Shown: in pieces, positions 9,760-18,559 of the stretch
Layout: each line of letters starts with the position of its first letter
Numbering within the stretch: position 1 is the first letter of the stretch
Assembly (NCBI GenBank): GCA_017642935.1
Contig: JAEPOK010000002.1
Location: 927,501-991,500 of the forward strand
DNA length: 64,000 nucleotides
Source: Hyphomicrobiales bacterium
GTDB taxonomy: Bacteria; Pseudomonadota; Alphaproteobacteria; Rhizobiales; MH13
Direction: 5' to 3'
Notes under the pieces: generated by a model
What the model saw: only the letters and a program-made list of their open reading frames with translations
What the model was told of the DNA's origin: nothing
The model's database searches: none
Translations under genes and position numbers: made by a program

Positions 9760-10894
9760 TGCAGCGCACCCTGCAAGCGCCGCTGGCCGAGAGCAATCCG
9801 GTCAGAAGGCCATCGAAGACCTCTCTCAGGGGCAACTCTTTCGGCTGCGTTTTCGCAAGCACAAGCTTGCGATGCTGGGGCTCTACTTCATCATCGGTGC
9901 TTTTCTGATGGCGGGTTTCGCCGAGTTTTTGGCGCCTCATGATCCAGGCAAGGTGAATGCCGCCTACCAGTACGCGCCGCCGCAGATGCCGCGTCTGGTC
10001 GATGCTGACGGCAATTTTCACCTACGTCCTTTTGTCTATCCAATGGAGCGTAGTTTCGATATCGCCACCGGCACGCGGACATGGACGTTCGACACCGACA
10101 CCCGGTTGAAATTGACGTTGTTCGCCAGCGGCGACAGCTACGTCTTTTGGGGTCTCGTTCCTTGGGATCGGCATTTGTTCGGAACGGCTGAGGGCGTTTG
10201 GTATCCGCTCGGTACGGATCGGCTCGGCCGCGACACGCTTTCGCGCATCATGCATGGCGCGCGGGTGTCGCTGACGGTTGGCATGTTGGGCGTTGCGATC
10301 AGCTTGGTGCTCGGCGTGCTCATAGGCGGTGCGGCGGGCTATTTCGGCGGCTGGGTCGATAATGTGGTGCAGCGGCTGACCGAAGTGGCGATCGCTATTC
10401 CTTCGCTTCCGCTCTGGATGGCGCTCAGCGCGGCGCTGCCAACCTGGTGGTCGCCGATCACGGTCTATTTCGCCATCACGCTCATCTTGAGCGCCATTGG
10501 CTGGACCGGCATGGCACGTGAGGTGCGCGGTCGGTTCCTCGCGCTACGGGAAGAAGAGTTTGTTATGGCCGCCCGGCTCTCCAATTGCAGTCAGTGGCGG
10601 ATCATCACGCGGCACATGGTGCCCAGCGTCTACAGCCACATCATCGCATCCGCCAGCCTCGCCATCCCTGCCATGATCCTAGCGGAAACGGCATTGTCGT
10701 TCTTGGGCATAGGGCTGCGCGCACCCGTGATCAGCTGGGGTGTCCTGATGCAGGAAGCACAAAACATTCATTCGGTTGCGCTTTACCCCTGGCTGCTGTT
10801 GCCCGGCGTGTTCGTCATCTTGACCGTGCTTGCCTTCAACTTCGTCGGTGACGGCCTTCGTGATGCGGCGGACCCGCACAATCACCATGTTTGA
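9752..10894 (+). CDS. ABC transporter permease, DppC/OppC type
   Basis: A 380-residue permease. After a membrane segment around LAMLGLYFIIGAFLMAGFAEF it has a soluble insert of about 110 residues (from APHDPGK to VWYPLGTDRLGRD), longer than in E. coli DppC and typical of a subgroup that transports larger substrates. The core motif LGTDRLGRDTLSRIMHGARVSL and the coupling helix region EEEFVMAARLSNCSQWRIITRHMVPS are present. The start at 9752 overlaps the previous stop by eight bases. An upstream ATG at 9716 would deepen the overlap with no better ribosome-binding site. Confidence 0.9.
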   Translation: MTDAAHPASAAGREQSGQKAIEDLSQGQLFRLRFRKHKLAMLGLYFIIGAFLMAGFAEFLAPHDPGKVNAAYQYAPPQMPRLVDADGNFHLRPFVYPMERSFDIATGTRTWTFDTDTRLKLTLFASGDSYVFWGLVPWDRHLFGTAEGVWYPLGTDRLGRDTLSRIMHGARVSLTVGMLGVAISLVLGVLIGGAAGYFGGWVDNVVQRLTEVAIAIPSLPLWMALSAALPTWWSPITVYFAITLILSAIGWTGMAREVRGRFLALREEEFVMAARLSNCSQWRIITRHMVPSVYSHIIASASLAIPAMILAETALSFLGIGLRAPVISWGVLMQEAQNIHSVALYPWLLLPGVFVILTVLAFNFVGDGLRDAADPHNHHV

Positions 10895-11909
10895 GATCGG
10901 TCAACCGGTTCTGTCGATCCGCGACCTCACCGTCTCTTTTCCGACGCGACATGGCGCAGTTGAGGTGGTCAACGGCGTTGAACTAACACTGCGTCATGGG
11001 CAGACGCTGGGTGTTGTGGGCGAAAGTGGCTGCGGCAAGAGCATGACCGCGCGAGCTATCCTGGGGATCACGCCCGAGCCTGGGCAAATCACAGGCGGGC
11101 GTATCCTGTTCCACGAGCATAATGGCGACATTGATCTGACCGCGTTGCCGGCAGATGGACGGGCCATTCGCAGTCTACGTGGTGATCGGATTGCCATGGT
11201 GTTTCAGGAGCCGATGACGTCCTTCAGCCCGGTCCACACGGTTGGTAGCCAGATCGTTGAGGCCATTCGTTTGCACAGGACTGTGAGTCAGGCCGACGCG
11301 CGCCAGCGAGCCGGCAATCTGCTTGAGCGCGTCGGGATTCCCGACCCACGTTCCAAATTGGATGCCTATCCCTTTCAGCTTTCGGGTGGCATGCGGCAGC
11401 GAGCCATGATCGCAATGGCGCTGGCGTGTGATCCTGAGATTTTGATCGCTGATGAACCAACCACGGCGCTTGACGTGACGATCCAAGCGCAAATTTTGCA
11501 ACTGGTGGCCGACCTTCAACGCGAGACCGGCATGGCCATCATGCTGATCACGCATAATCTCGGCGTGGTCGCGCAAGCCTGCGACGCTGTGGCGGTGATG
11601 TATATGGGCCGCGTGGTGGAAGCCGCTCCAACACGTGATCTGCTCGCCAACCCGATGCATCCCTACACACGCGGGTTGTTGCGTTCGGTGCCGCTGCTTG
11701 GTGTTCGCCGCGAGGGGGCGTTCACGCCCATCCGAGGTGCTGTTCCAGGCCCCGGCGAAGTGGTTTCTGGGTGCGCCTTCCACCCTCGCTGTGATGAGGC
11801 GATGGCAGGGCGCTGTGAGCGAGCCGTGCCTGGACTTGCTGCCATGGATCATGATCGCAGTGTGCGGTGTTTTCTCCACAGCGATGCTCGTGAGGCGCTT
11901 GTCCAATGA
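10887..11909 (+). CDS. ABC transporter ATP-binding protein, DppD/OppD type
   Basis: A 340-residue ATPase with Walker [10 protein letters not shown]-loop region [12 protein letters not shown], signature LSGGMRQR, Walker [13 protein letters not shown] and switch histidine in ITHNLG. The C-terminal oligopeptide-transporter extension has the cysteine motif GCAFHPRC...C typical of DppD and OppD, which can bind an iron-sulfur cluster in related proteins. The start at 10887 overlaps the permease stop by eight bases, repeating the pattern at the previous junction. It works with the next ATPase as a heterodimer. Confidence 0.92.
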   Translation: MFEIGQPVLSIRDLTVSFPTRHGAVEVVNGVELTLRHGQTLGVVGESGCGKSMTARAILGITPEPGQITGGRILFHEHNGDIDLTALPADGRAIRSLRGDRIAMVFQEPMTSFSPVHTVGSQIVEAIRLHRTVSQADARQRAGNLLERVGIPDPRSKLDAYPFQLSGGMRQRAMIAMALACDPEILIADEPTTALDVTIQAQILQLVADLQRETGMAIMLITHNLGVVAQACDAVAVMYMGRVVEAAPTRDLLANPMHPYTRGLLRSVPLLGVRREGAFTPIRGAVPGPGEVVSGCAFHPRCDEAMAGRCERAVPGLAAMDHDRSVRCFLHSDAREALVQ

Positions 11910-12946
11910 GTTTGGCGAGAGAGAAACCCTTGCTCGAGGTTCAGGGCCTGACTCGCGGCTTTGACATTCGCAAAGGCCCGTTACGGCGCGTGGTGCGCAG
12001 TTTCAACGCGGTCGAGGATGTCAGCTTCTCGGTGAAACGCGGTGAAGTTCTAGGCATTGTCGGTGAATCCGGTTGCGGCAAGTCTACGCTCGCCCGCATG
12101 GTCGTGACCGCCATCGCGCCAAGCGCGGGCGAGATTTGGCTGCATGACGACAAGGCAGGAGGCCCGGTCAATCTGGCGTCGCTGGATCGCGATGGTCTGA
12201 AACGTGCACGGCGGCGCGTCCAAATGGTGTTTCAGGACCCGTTTTCGTCACTCAATCCTCGCATGTCCGTAGCGCAGATTGTTGGTGAGCCGCTTTACGT
12301 CAACACTGGGCTAGTTGGTGGGGAGCTGCGCAAAGAGGTGGCAGACCTGCTCGACATGGTGGGTCTGAATCCACAGCTGATGGATCGGTTTCCGCACGCC
12401 TTCTCAGGAGGGCAGCGCCAGCGTATTGGCTTGGCGCGTGCGCTGGCTTTGAAGCCGGAGATACTGGTGGCCGATGAGCCAGTGTCGGCGCTTGACGTTT
12501 CGGTGCAAGCGCAAATTCTCAACCTTCTAGACCGTCTGAAGACCGAGCTCGGTCTGACGTATCTGTTCATCTCTCACGACCTAGGCGTGGTGCAACATCT
12601 CTGCGATCGGGTCATGGTGATGTATTCCGGGCGCGTGGTGGAAACCGGCCCAACCGACCGTTTGTTCAGCCGCCCCACTCACCCTTATGTCGAGACGCTC
12701 ATGAACGCTGCGCCATCGCTGGTGCCAGGCACTTTGCAGACGCGCACGCTTGCTCCCGGGGAGATCGCCGATCCAGCCAATCGCCCACCAGGCTGTGCGT
12801 TTCATCCGCGCTGTGCTTACGACGTAGACCAGTGTCGCGCGCGGCGCCCTGAGCTGAAGGCGATTGCGACGGGGAGTGGCGCCGTTGCTTGTCATCGCAG
12901 TGACCAACTTGAGCTACAGGGCGTCGCGGCGTTGGAACTGTCGTGA
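11906..12946 (+). CDS. ABC transporter ATP-binding protein, DppF/OppF type
   Basis: A 346-residue second ATPase with Walker [23 protein letters not shown] (hallmark of the DppF/OppF branch), signature FSGGQRQR, Walker [13 protein letters not shown], and the C-terminal motif [17 protein letters not shown]. It overlaps the previous gene by ATGA and the next gene by GTGA, so translation is coupled across the operon. Together with the preceding ATPase it powers the importer. Confidence 0.92.
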   Translation: MSLAREKPLLEVQGLTRGFDIRKGPLRRVVRSFNAVEDVSFSVKRGEVLGIVGESGCGKSTLARMVVTAIAPSAGEIWLHDDKAGGPVNLASLDRDGLKRARRRVQMVFQDPFSSLNPRMSVAQIVGEPLYVNTGLVGGELRKEVADLLDMVGLNPQLMDRFPHAFSGGQRQRIGLARALALKPEILVADEPVSALDVSVQAQILNLLDRLKTELGLTYLFISHDLGVVQHLCDRVMVMYSGRVVETGPTDRLFSRPTHPYVETLMNAAPSLVPGTLQTRTLAPGEIADPANRPPGCAFHPRCAYDVDQCRARRPELKAIATGSGAVACHRSDQLELQGVAALELS

Positions 12947-13881
12947 CCAGCTCGATTCCTCAAGAAGATGCGGCACGCACATCTGGACGGCCTTGGGTTG
13001 ACCCTCAGATGCAGGCAATCCTGAACGACGAAGTATCGATCCCACCCACTGAAGATATCGAACAGCTTCGCCAGGCATCAGTGCAATCCAAGCGCGTTTG
13101 GAATGATGTCGATCTACCCGATGGCCTGGCGGTGGCGTTCGAGGATGTGACACTTGGTGGCCATAAGCGGCCGATGCGGACCTACACGCCAGCACTGACC
13201 ACCGGCACTGATATTCTGTTCGTGCACGGTGGCGGGTGGTCAATCTGCAATCTCGACACGCACCGCGCCATCTGCGTCGCGATGGCTGAAATCACATCAC
13301 GAAGGGTCATCGCTCTGCATCCGCGACAGGCGCCAGAGCATCCCTGTCCGGCTCCGATGGATGACGTCGTGGCATTTGTCCGGCGGACACAGCGTCCATT
13401 GATCCTCGCTGGTGACAGTGCAGGCGCCAATCTCGTCTTAGCGGCAGCGCTTCAGTTGCGCGACGATGGTTTTCTCGATCGGGTGTCGGCACTGGTGCTG
13501 ATGTATGGCTGTTTTCGCAATCAAACCGATACGCCATCCCATCAAAGGTTTGGTGATGGTCGCTTTGGACTGACCAGCGCACGGATGCGTCTCTTTTGGT
13601 TGCTTTACTTGGGCGACCGGGATGATGTGTCGTTTGGTGACCTCTCCGGTCAGCGGTTCGAAGGGCTCCCTCCAGCCTTTATCGGCGCGGCTGCGCTTGA
13701 CCCGCTGTTGGATGATTCCTGCTGGCTGGCGGAGAGACTGCGCGACAGCAACGTCGCCCACACGATGCAAACCGATGACGGCGTTGTTCATGGTTTTTTG
13801 CATTATGTGAAACGGTTGGATGCAGCGGGCAAATCACTGGCCGATATGTCTCAGTTTCTAATCCAACACGCGCGACGATAG
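12943..13881 (+). CDS. Alpha/beta hydrolase, HSL (hormone-sensitive lipase) family esterase
   Basis: A 312-residue cytoplasmic esterase. The oxyanion-hole motif HGGG is at 95-98. The nucleophile Ser159 lies in GDSAG, with Asp253 (ALDPLLDD) and His283 (VVHGF) completing the triad. These place it in the HSL family, which hydrolyses short acyl esters and some lactones. The GTG start overlaps the ATPase stop by four bases (GTGA), so the esterase is made with the importer and probably acts on the imported compound. The substrate is not known. Confidence 0.88.
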   Translation: MTSSIPQEDAARTSGRPWVDPQMQAILNDEVSIPPTEDIEQLRQASVQSKRVWNDVDLPDGLAVAFEDVTLGGHKRPMRTYTPALTTGTDILFVHGGGWSICNLDTHRAICVAMAEITSRRVIALHPRQAPEHPCPAPMDDVVAFVRRTQRPLILAGDSAGANLVLAAALQLRDDGFLDRVSALVLMYGCFRNQTDTPSHQRFGDGRFGLTSARMRLFWLLYLGDRDDVSFGDLSGQRFEGLPPAFIGAAALDPLLDDSCWLAERLRDSNVAHTMQTDDGVVHGFLHYVKRLDAAGKSLADMSQFLIQHARR

Positions 13882-13890
13882 AGGCCGGTC

Positions 13891-14181
13891 ATGTACGTCG
13901 TTACTGTACGGTTCCAGATCAAACCCGAGCACCGCGAAGCGTTCAGCGCGTTAATGCGTGCTCAGGCGCGCAACTCCTTGGCTCTGGAACCAGCGTGTCG
14001 CCGGTTCGATGTTTGTGAACTGGAGAATGATCGCAATGCGATTTTTCTCTATGAGATCTACGACAACCGCGCGGCCTTCGATCTTCATCTGGAGAGCGGG
14101 CATTTCCGACGGTTTGACGAGGCGGTTGCCGATATGGTCGCGACCAAGAGCGTCGAAACGATGCTGTTGACCCAGGGCTGA
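13891..14181 (+). CDS. Antibiotic-biosynthesis-monooxygenase (ABM) fold protein
   Basis: A 96-residue dimeric alpha-beta barrel protein beginning MYVVTVRFQIKPEHREAFSALM, with conserved FDVCELENDRNAIFLYEIYDNRAAFDLHLES. The family includes cofactor-free quinol monooxygenases such as YgiN and many small catabolic helper proteins. It follows the esterase after nine bases and ends the operon. It may act on the product of the esterase, an inference from position. Confidence 0.85.
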   Translation: MYVVTVRFQIKPEHREAFSALMRAQARNSLALEPACRRFDVCELENDRNAIFLYEIYDNRAAFDLHLESGHFRRFDEAVADMVATKSVETMLLTQG

Positions 14182-14399
14182 GCGACGATGCCCTGTTTGG
14201 AGTGCAGACCGAGCCTGATGCCTACCAATTTAGGCGGCGTATCTTTCCAGTTGTTTCGATCGAATGACTGGACAGGTCATGGTCACGATGGGAAAGTTGA
14301 AAGCAACCACTGCCACAATGCAAAATAGGCAGAGGCGTAAATCAACACCGACAATGCTGACGCTTTTATCCAAAATGCGTTTGATTTCGAGGTCAGACT

Positions 14400-15089
14400 A
14401 TGAACCCCAACGCTCAGCGTGCTGAACGGTCCCCCAGTTCCAGCCCAACGTCCGACGAGGTCGTCAAAGCCTTGGAGCTGGACGTTGTTCTTGGCCGTTT
14501 GCGCCCACGTGAGCGGTTGATTGAAGATGAACTGATGGCTCAATTCGGTGCCAAGCGGCATGTCATTCGCTCAGCACTGACCGAAATGGAACGCCTTGGC
14601 CTAGTGGATCGCCGCCCCAATCGCGGCGCGGTGGTGCGTGAGTACACGCCCGAAGAGGTCAACGAGCTCTATCAGTTTCGCGCTCTGCTACACACCATGG
14701 CCGTTGATCGCATGACATTGCCGCTGCCGGCTGAGGTGATCGCCGATCTTCGCGAGGTCTATGAGGCGCACCGGCGGGCGATCGCCGAGGGTGATCTGGC
14801 TGACGTGATCAAGCAGAACAACATGTTCCACGACGTCCTGTTTGACCAATGCCAGAACCGGTACCTCGCTGAAAGCATTCGCCACCATGCCTGGATGACG
14901 CATGCGATCCGCTCCTACCGGATTGGGGACCCGGGACTTTTGGCGCAGGCTGAGCGCGAGCATCTGGCCATCATAGAAGCAGCAGAAGCTGGCGACCGCG
15001 AGACGTTGCTTAAGCTCTGTGTGGAGCATATCGAACCGTCGCGCGACAAATATCTTCAAGAGCAGGGGCGCCACCTGCGCCCTATTTGA
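14400..15089 (+). CDS. GntR-family transcriptional regulator, FadR/FCD subfamily
   Basis: A 229-residue regulator with a winged helix-turn-helix (about residues 15-80, with RERLIEDELMAQFGAKRHVIRSALTEMERLGLVDRRPNRGAVVREYT) and a C-terminal FCD ligand-binding domain (about 85-220). FCD histidines that usually hold a metal are visible in NNMFHDVLF and EREHLAII. Such proteins repress catabolic operons and are released by organic acids or sugar acids. GAGG precedes the ATG. It is convergent with the dehydrogenase gene, overlapping its tail by eight bases. It may control the neighbouring minus-strand operon, the plus-strand ABC operon, or both. The 218-base gap before it shows no clear dyad. Confidence 0.9.
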   Translation: MNPNAQRAERSPSSSPTSDEVVKALELDVVLGRLRPRERLIEDELMAQFGAKRHVIRSALTEMERLGLVDRRPNRGAVVREYTPEEVNELYQFRALLHTMAVDRMTLPLPAEVIADLREVYEAHRRAIAEGDLADVIKQNNMFHDVLFDQCQNRYLAESIRHHAWMTHAIRSYRIGDPGLLAQAEREHLAIIEAAEAGDRETLLKLCVEHIEPSRDKYLQEQGRHLRPI

Positions 15090-16080
15090 TGGTGCTTTTG
15101 GCGTGCCAATTTGCCAGTCGATAAATGTGCTCGACATGTCGTAAAAGTTCCACGCCGGTTTTTGCCGGTGTGGCGAACGGCTCGCCAGATGCCAGCGCAT
15201 CCACAAAGTGCTGGATCGTCGCTGTGTAGCTGTCTTGATACGCCGTTTCGGCTGGCCATTTCTGGGTGGGTTGGTTCGCCACGGCGAGGCTCCATCCATC
15301 GATGGACACGTCTGTTGGCCCGCTCACTATCAGCATGTCTGTGGGCAGTGGCTGGGCGCCTTCAACACAGAAATCGCCAGTGAGCGTTCCTTTCACACCA
15401 CCAGCCATCAGATCGATACACGCAAAGTCTTCGCCTCGGATATCAGGGCACCGGCGCGATAGCTCTGCGCTTTGAATGCTCAGAGGGCCGAACAAAAAGG
15501 CAAGCGTGTCGAGGTGATGGATGAGCACCTCGAACACCAAGAGACGATCTAGGTCGGCGAAGAAGGGCTGGCGTTTTAGAGCTGGGTAATTGCTCGACGT
15601 ATCCTTCAGGAGACCTGCGCTCTCCACGCGCATTTTGAAGCTTTTGGCCCCTTCCATGTTGAGAGACTTGAGAGCCTGGTAGGGCGCGCGCCAGCGCCAG
15701 TTTTCATGCACCATCACACGCGGCGAAGCAGAGGCGTCAGGAAGGCCAGCAAGCAATGCATCGCCCTCCTGCGCGCTGGCGACTAAAGGTTTTTGACAAA
15801 GCATGTGCAGTCCGAGATCAGCAGCCTGTTGGATCAATGTCGCGTGCAGGCCGACAGGCGCGACGATGTCCACCGCATCGAGGTGGAGATGGGACGCCAT
15901 GTCTTTCAGGTCGGTGAAAGCTGGCAGCCCGCCCGCCTGTCTGGCTCGGGTCTCTGCTCTTTGTCTGTCAGGATCAGCAATCGCGACCAACCGCGCACCT
16001 TGGCAGGCTTGCCATGCTTTCACATGGTGCTCGGCGACCATGCCTGCGCCGACAAGTCCAACACGCAATTCGCCGTTCAC
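15082..16080 (-). CDS. Gfo/Idh/MocA-family oxidoreductase
   Basis: A 332-residue NAD(P)-dependent dehydrogenase. The Rossmann motif GLVGAGMVAEHH is at the N-terminus, and MLCQKPL replaces the usual EKP, keeping the key lysine. The C-terminal domain has the beta-sheet substrate region with VLIHHLDTLAFLFG. Family members oxidise sugars, inositols or sugar derivatives, often to lactones. The start is placed at GTG 16080, which overlaps the upstream stop by four bases (GTGA) with GGTGG seven bases before; GTG 16089 is possible. It is the last gene of a minus-strand operon that starts with the binding protein at 22870. Confidence 0.87.
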   Translation of the reverse strand: MNGELRVGLVGAGMVAEHHVKAWQACQGARLVAIADPDRQRAETRARQAGGLPAFTDLKDMASHLHLDAVDIVAPVGLHATLIQQAADLGLHMLCQKPLVASAQEGDALLAGLPDASASPRVMVHENWRWRAPYQALKSLNMEGAKSFKMRVESAGLLKDTSSNYPALKRQPFFADLDRLLVFEVLIHHLDTLAFLFGPLSIQSAELSRRCPDIRGEDFACIDLMAGGVKGTLTGDFCVEGAQPLPTDMLIVSGPTDVSIDGWSLAVANQPTQKWPAETAYQDSYTATIQHFVDALASGEPFATPAKTGVELLRHVEHIYRLANWHAKSTIK

Positions 16081-16886
16081 AATGGCCACCCGAACAATCT
16101 TCGAGCGTTTGCGTCAGCGGCAGTCTGCCAATCCGCACCCGTGAGCGAGGTCAATGTGTTTAGCGTGGCTTCGTAGGTCGGCTTGGGTCCGGCAAAGTTG
16201 ATGAAAGGCCAGTCGGAGCCCCACAAGATGCGCTCGCGACCGAACGCTTCGATCAATTGTCTTTGGCCTTGTTCATCGCTCACGCCGGGAATGGGACTGT
16301 GGTTCAAACGGAAAGTTGCCGATGCTTTGAGGTAGGTGTTGGGTCTTTGTGAAAGTGCTAGAAGGTTATCGAAATCGCCTGTGTCTTTCGCAAGATCGGC
16401 TCGGCCAAAATGATCCAGAATCACCTCAGCGTCTGGCCTCTCCATCGTATCGAGCAGTTGGTGGGTCATCGCAGGCGCCGCTTGAAGCTGAAGGATGAGA
16501 TCGGCATCAACGATTTGCTCGGCGAGCCCAGCGTCACCATTCGGATTGGTTTTTCCATCCACCAGGTTGAGGCGTGCGCCGACGACGCCCGATATCTCGG
16601 CAATGTCTCGCAACTCACGTTTGGTGGTCGCCGTCACGATGGTGCGAAAGCGATCTGGATGGCGGTCTATGGCCTCGATCAAAATGCGATTGTCGGACCC
16701 GTAAACGCTGGCTGACACAAGAACAGCCTGTTCAACCCCGTGTAAATTCAGGGTTTGGGTCAGCGAAGCAAGTGTACCGACTTCATCTGAGTTCGGCACA
16801 TATCCGACGGGTGGCTCGGGAAACGGGAATCTCTGCGGATCGATGAGATGAACCTGCGTGTCGATGGCAGGCGCGTTCCCGCTCAA
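16077..16886 (-). CDS. Amidohydrolase family protein, lactonase-like (COG3618 type)
   Basis: A metal-dependent hydrolase of the amidohydrolase-2 type, 269 residues from the chosen TTG at 16886, two bases after the preceding stop. An in-frame upstream start would run back over the previous gene. The start motif reads AIDTQVHLIDP where most relatives have DxHxH, so the first metal-binding histidine is replaced by glutamine. Other elements are kept: VILDHFGR, LKASATFRL and the late WGSDWPF with the catalytic aspartate. Relatives include L-rhamnono-, L-fucono- and sulfomuconolactone hydrolases. In this operon a role in opening a sugar lactone made by the Gfo/Idh enzyme fits well; this is inference. 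Confidence 0.8.
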   Translation of the reverse strand: MSGNAPAIDTQVHLIDPQRFPFPEPPVGYVPNSDEVGTLASLTQTLNLHGVEQAVLVSASVYGSDNRILIEAIDRHPDRFRTIVTATTKRELRDIAEISGVVGARLNLVDGKTNPNGDAGLAEQIVDADLILQLQAAPAMTHQLLDTMERPDAEVILDHFGRADLAKDTGDFDNLLALSQRPNTYLKASATFRLNHSPIPGVSDEQGQRQLIEAFGRERILWGSDWPFINFAGPKPTYEATLNTLTSLTGADWQTAADANARRLFGWPL

Positions 16887-16888
16887 CG

Positions 16889-17854
16889 TCAGTAGCTCAC
16901 TTGATTTTTTAGTGGTTCGCCGCGCTGAAAGCGGGCCACATTGGCAAACAGTGCGGCCATTTTTTGAGAAAGCGCATCGCGCGTACCGGCGGAAATGTGC
17001 GGCGTTAGCACCACGTTCGGAAGGGCGCACAAAGGGTGATTTTGGCCGATGGGTTCCCCCTCAAAAACGTCGAGGCCTGCCGCCAACAGCTTGCCTGAGG
17101 TGAGCGCGGCAACGAGGGCTTGGTCATCCACAATACCGCCGCGCGCTGTGTTGATGAGGATAGCATCTTGCTTCATGCGACCGATGACCTCGGCATTGAT
17201 CAGGTGGCGGGTTGCCTCGGTGAGCGGCAGGTGGAGTGAAAGGATGTCAGCATGTTCGATGATCCAATCAATGTCTCTTGGCTCTGCCAAATTGATATCA
17301 TTGTGCACCACTGCGGCGGGGTCGAAATAGTATCCACGGGTGCCAAAAGCAGCAAACCGCTTGGCAGTTTCTTGGCCGATCCGACCAAACCCAATGTAGC
17401 CAACCGTTTTGCCGAAAAGCTCGATTGATACTGGCCGCAGTGCGTTGATGTGCCACCGTCCCTGGCGCAGCTCGGCATCGGCAAAGGCCGCGCGTCGTGC
17501 TGCCGCGAGGGCAAGCATCACTGTGTGCTCTGCCACGGAAATGGTTGTGCCATCCGGCGTCAGAGCTAGCGGCAGCGCGCGTTCGCTCAGCGCCCGCATA
17601 TCAATGGTATCGTGATAACCGACGCCTTGATGGTGAACGAGTTTGAGCTTGGATCCAGCTTCGATGGTAGGTGCCGTCAACGGTTTGGCGGCGACGATGG
17701 CAACCTCACAGTGGGCGATTTTTTCACGGCGCTCAGCATCATCATCGCTGTCCAATGTCACCAAAGCCATGCCAGGGCCGAGATGCCCACGGATCATCTG
17801 ATACATGTCCGGCGACCCGAAACTGTTGTAGAAGATCGTAAGCGGCTCACCCAT
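16889..17854 (-). CDS. D-isomer-specific 2-hydroxyacid dehydrogenase
   Basis: A 321-residue NAD(P)-dependent dehydrogenase. The coenzyme motif GFGRIG is at 155-160. The catalytic set is Arg238 (NTARGGIVDD), a glutamate at 265 or 267 (DVFEGEP) and His286 (LTPHISAGT). The family reduces 2-oxoacids such as hydroxypyruvate or glyoxylate, or oxidises 2-hydroxyacids. Placed after an RraA-type aldolase gene, it may act on an aldolase product. It has a rather weak ribosome-binding site. Confidence 0.9.
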   Translation of the reverse strand: MGEPLTIFYNSFGSPDMYQMIRGHLGPGMALVTLDSDDDAERREKIAHCEVAIVAAKPLTAPTIEAGSKLKLVHHQGVGYHDTIDMRALSERALPLALTPDGTTISVAEHTVMLALAAARRAAFADAELRQGRWHINALRPVSIELFGKTVGYIGFGRIGQETAKRFAAFGTRGYYFDPAAVVHNDINLAEPRDIDWIIEHADILSLHLPLTEATRHLINAEVIGRMKQDAILINTARGGIVDDQALVAALTSGKLLAAGLDVFEGEPIGQNHPLCALPNVVLTPHISAGTRDALSQKMAALFANVARFQRGEPLKNQVSY

Positions 17855-17863
17855 AGTTTTGCC

Positions 17864-18559
17864 CTATTGGCTGTTGCTGTCGACAAAGGTGAAAATGGCA
17901 TCGAGCGGTTCGTCTGCGAGCCAAGCGGGCGCAGTGGCTCCGGCCTGCACCGCCTTTTCCATTCCAGCTTCTTTTTTCTGCACGGTGATCAGCTCTGCCT
18001 TGGCGTCTTCGATACGGTCTGATGGGATCACAACCACTCCGTCCTCATCACCGCACACAATGTCGCCGGATCGCACGGCGACGCCACCTACCACGACGGG
18101 GAGCCCCACCGACCCGGGGCCATTTTTTTGCGGTGAGTTGGGGCTGATGCCCGCCGCAAAGATTGGAATGCCAACCGCATCAGCGCCCGACAAATCACGC
18201 ACCACACCATCGGTGACGATGGCGCGAACGCCTGCGTTCTTGGCCATGCCCATGAGCAGATCGCCGGCAACCGATGCAGCCATGTGCCCTCCGGTGGCGA
18301 TCATCAAAATATCACCCGGTTTGGCCAAGCGCAGCGCAGCCCAGGGGGCGAGGTTATCGCGCGGTCCGGCATCTACGGTGAGCGCAGAGCCAACAAAGGT
18401 TTTCGCCGCCGTGACTGGTTTGACGGCAGGGTCCAACGCGCCGACACGGCCCAACGCGTCGACCACATTGCCAACCATGGTACCGTCGAACGCCTGGCAA
18501 TCCTCAGCACTGGCGCGGTTGATCGTTCGCGCTGCCTTCAAGACATCAGCGGTGCTCAT
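17864..18559 (-). CDS. RraA-family aldolase-like protein
   Basis: A 231-residue member of the RraA/HMG-aldolase family. The Arg-Asp pair of the active site is present in TDGVVRDLSGA (Arg121, Asp122), as is the C-terminal GDEDGVVVIP motif. Enzymes of this fold cleave 4-hydroxy-4-methyl-2-oxoglutarate and similar 2-oxo-4-hydroxy acids to pyruvate plus a second carbonyl compound; E. coli RraA itself binds RNase E. The operon context of sugar importer, lactonase-like and dehydrogenase genes favours an aldolase role. The ATG overlaps the preceding ATPase stop (ATGA) and has CGGAG before it. Confidence 0.85.
   Translation of the reverse strand: MSTADVLKAARTINRASAEDCQAFDGTMVGNVVDALGRVGALDPAVKPVTAAKTFVGSALTVDAGPRDNLAPWAALRLAKPGDILMIATGGHMAASVAGDLLMGMAKNAGVRAIVTDGVVRDLSGADAVGIPIFAAGISPNSPQKNGPGSVGLPVVVGGVAVRSGDIVCGDEDGVVVIPSDRIEDAKAELITVQKKEAGMEKAVQAGATAPAWLADEPLDAIFTFVDSNSQ

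Noticed and set aside
11175-11906. Minus-strand ORF of 243 codons
   Set aside because: It is antisense to the DppD-type ATPase gene, rich in His, Arg and Gln as such shadows are.
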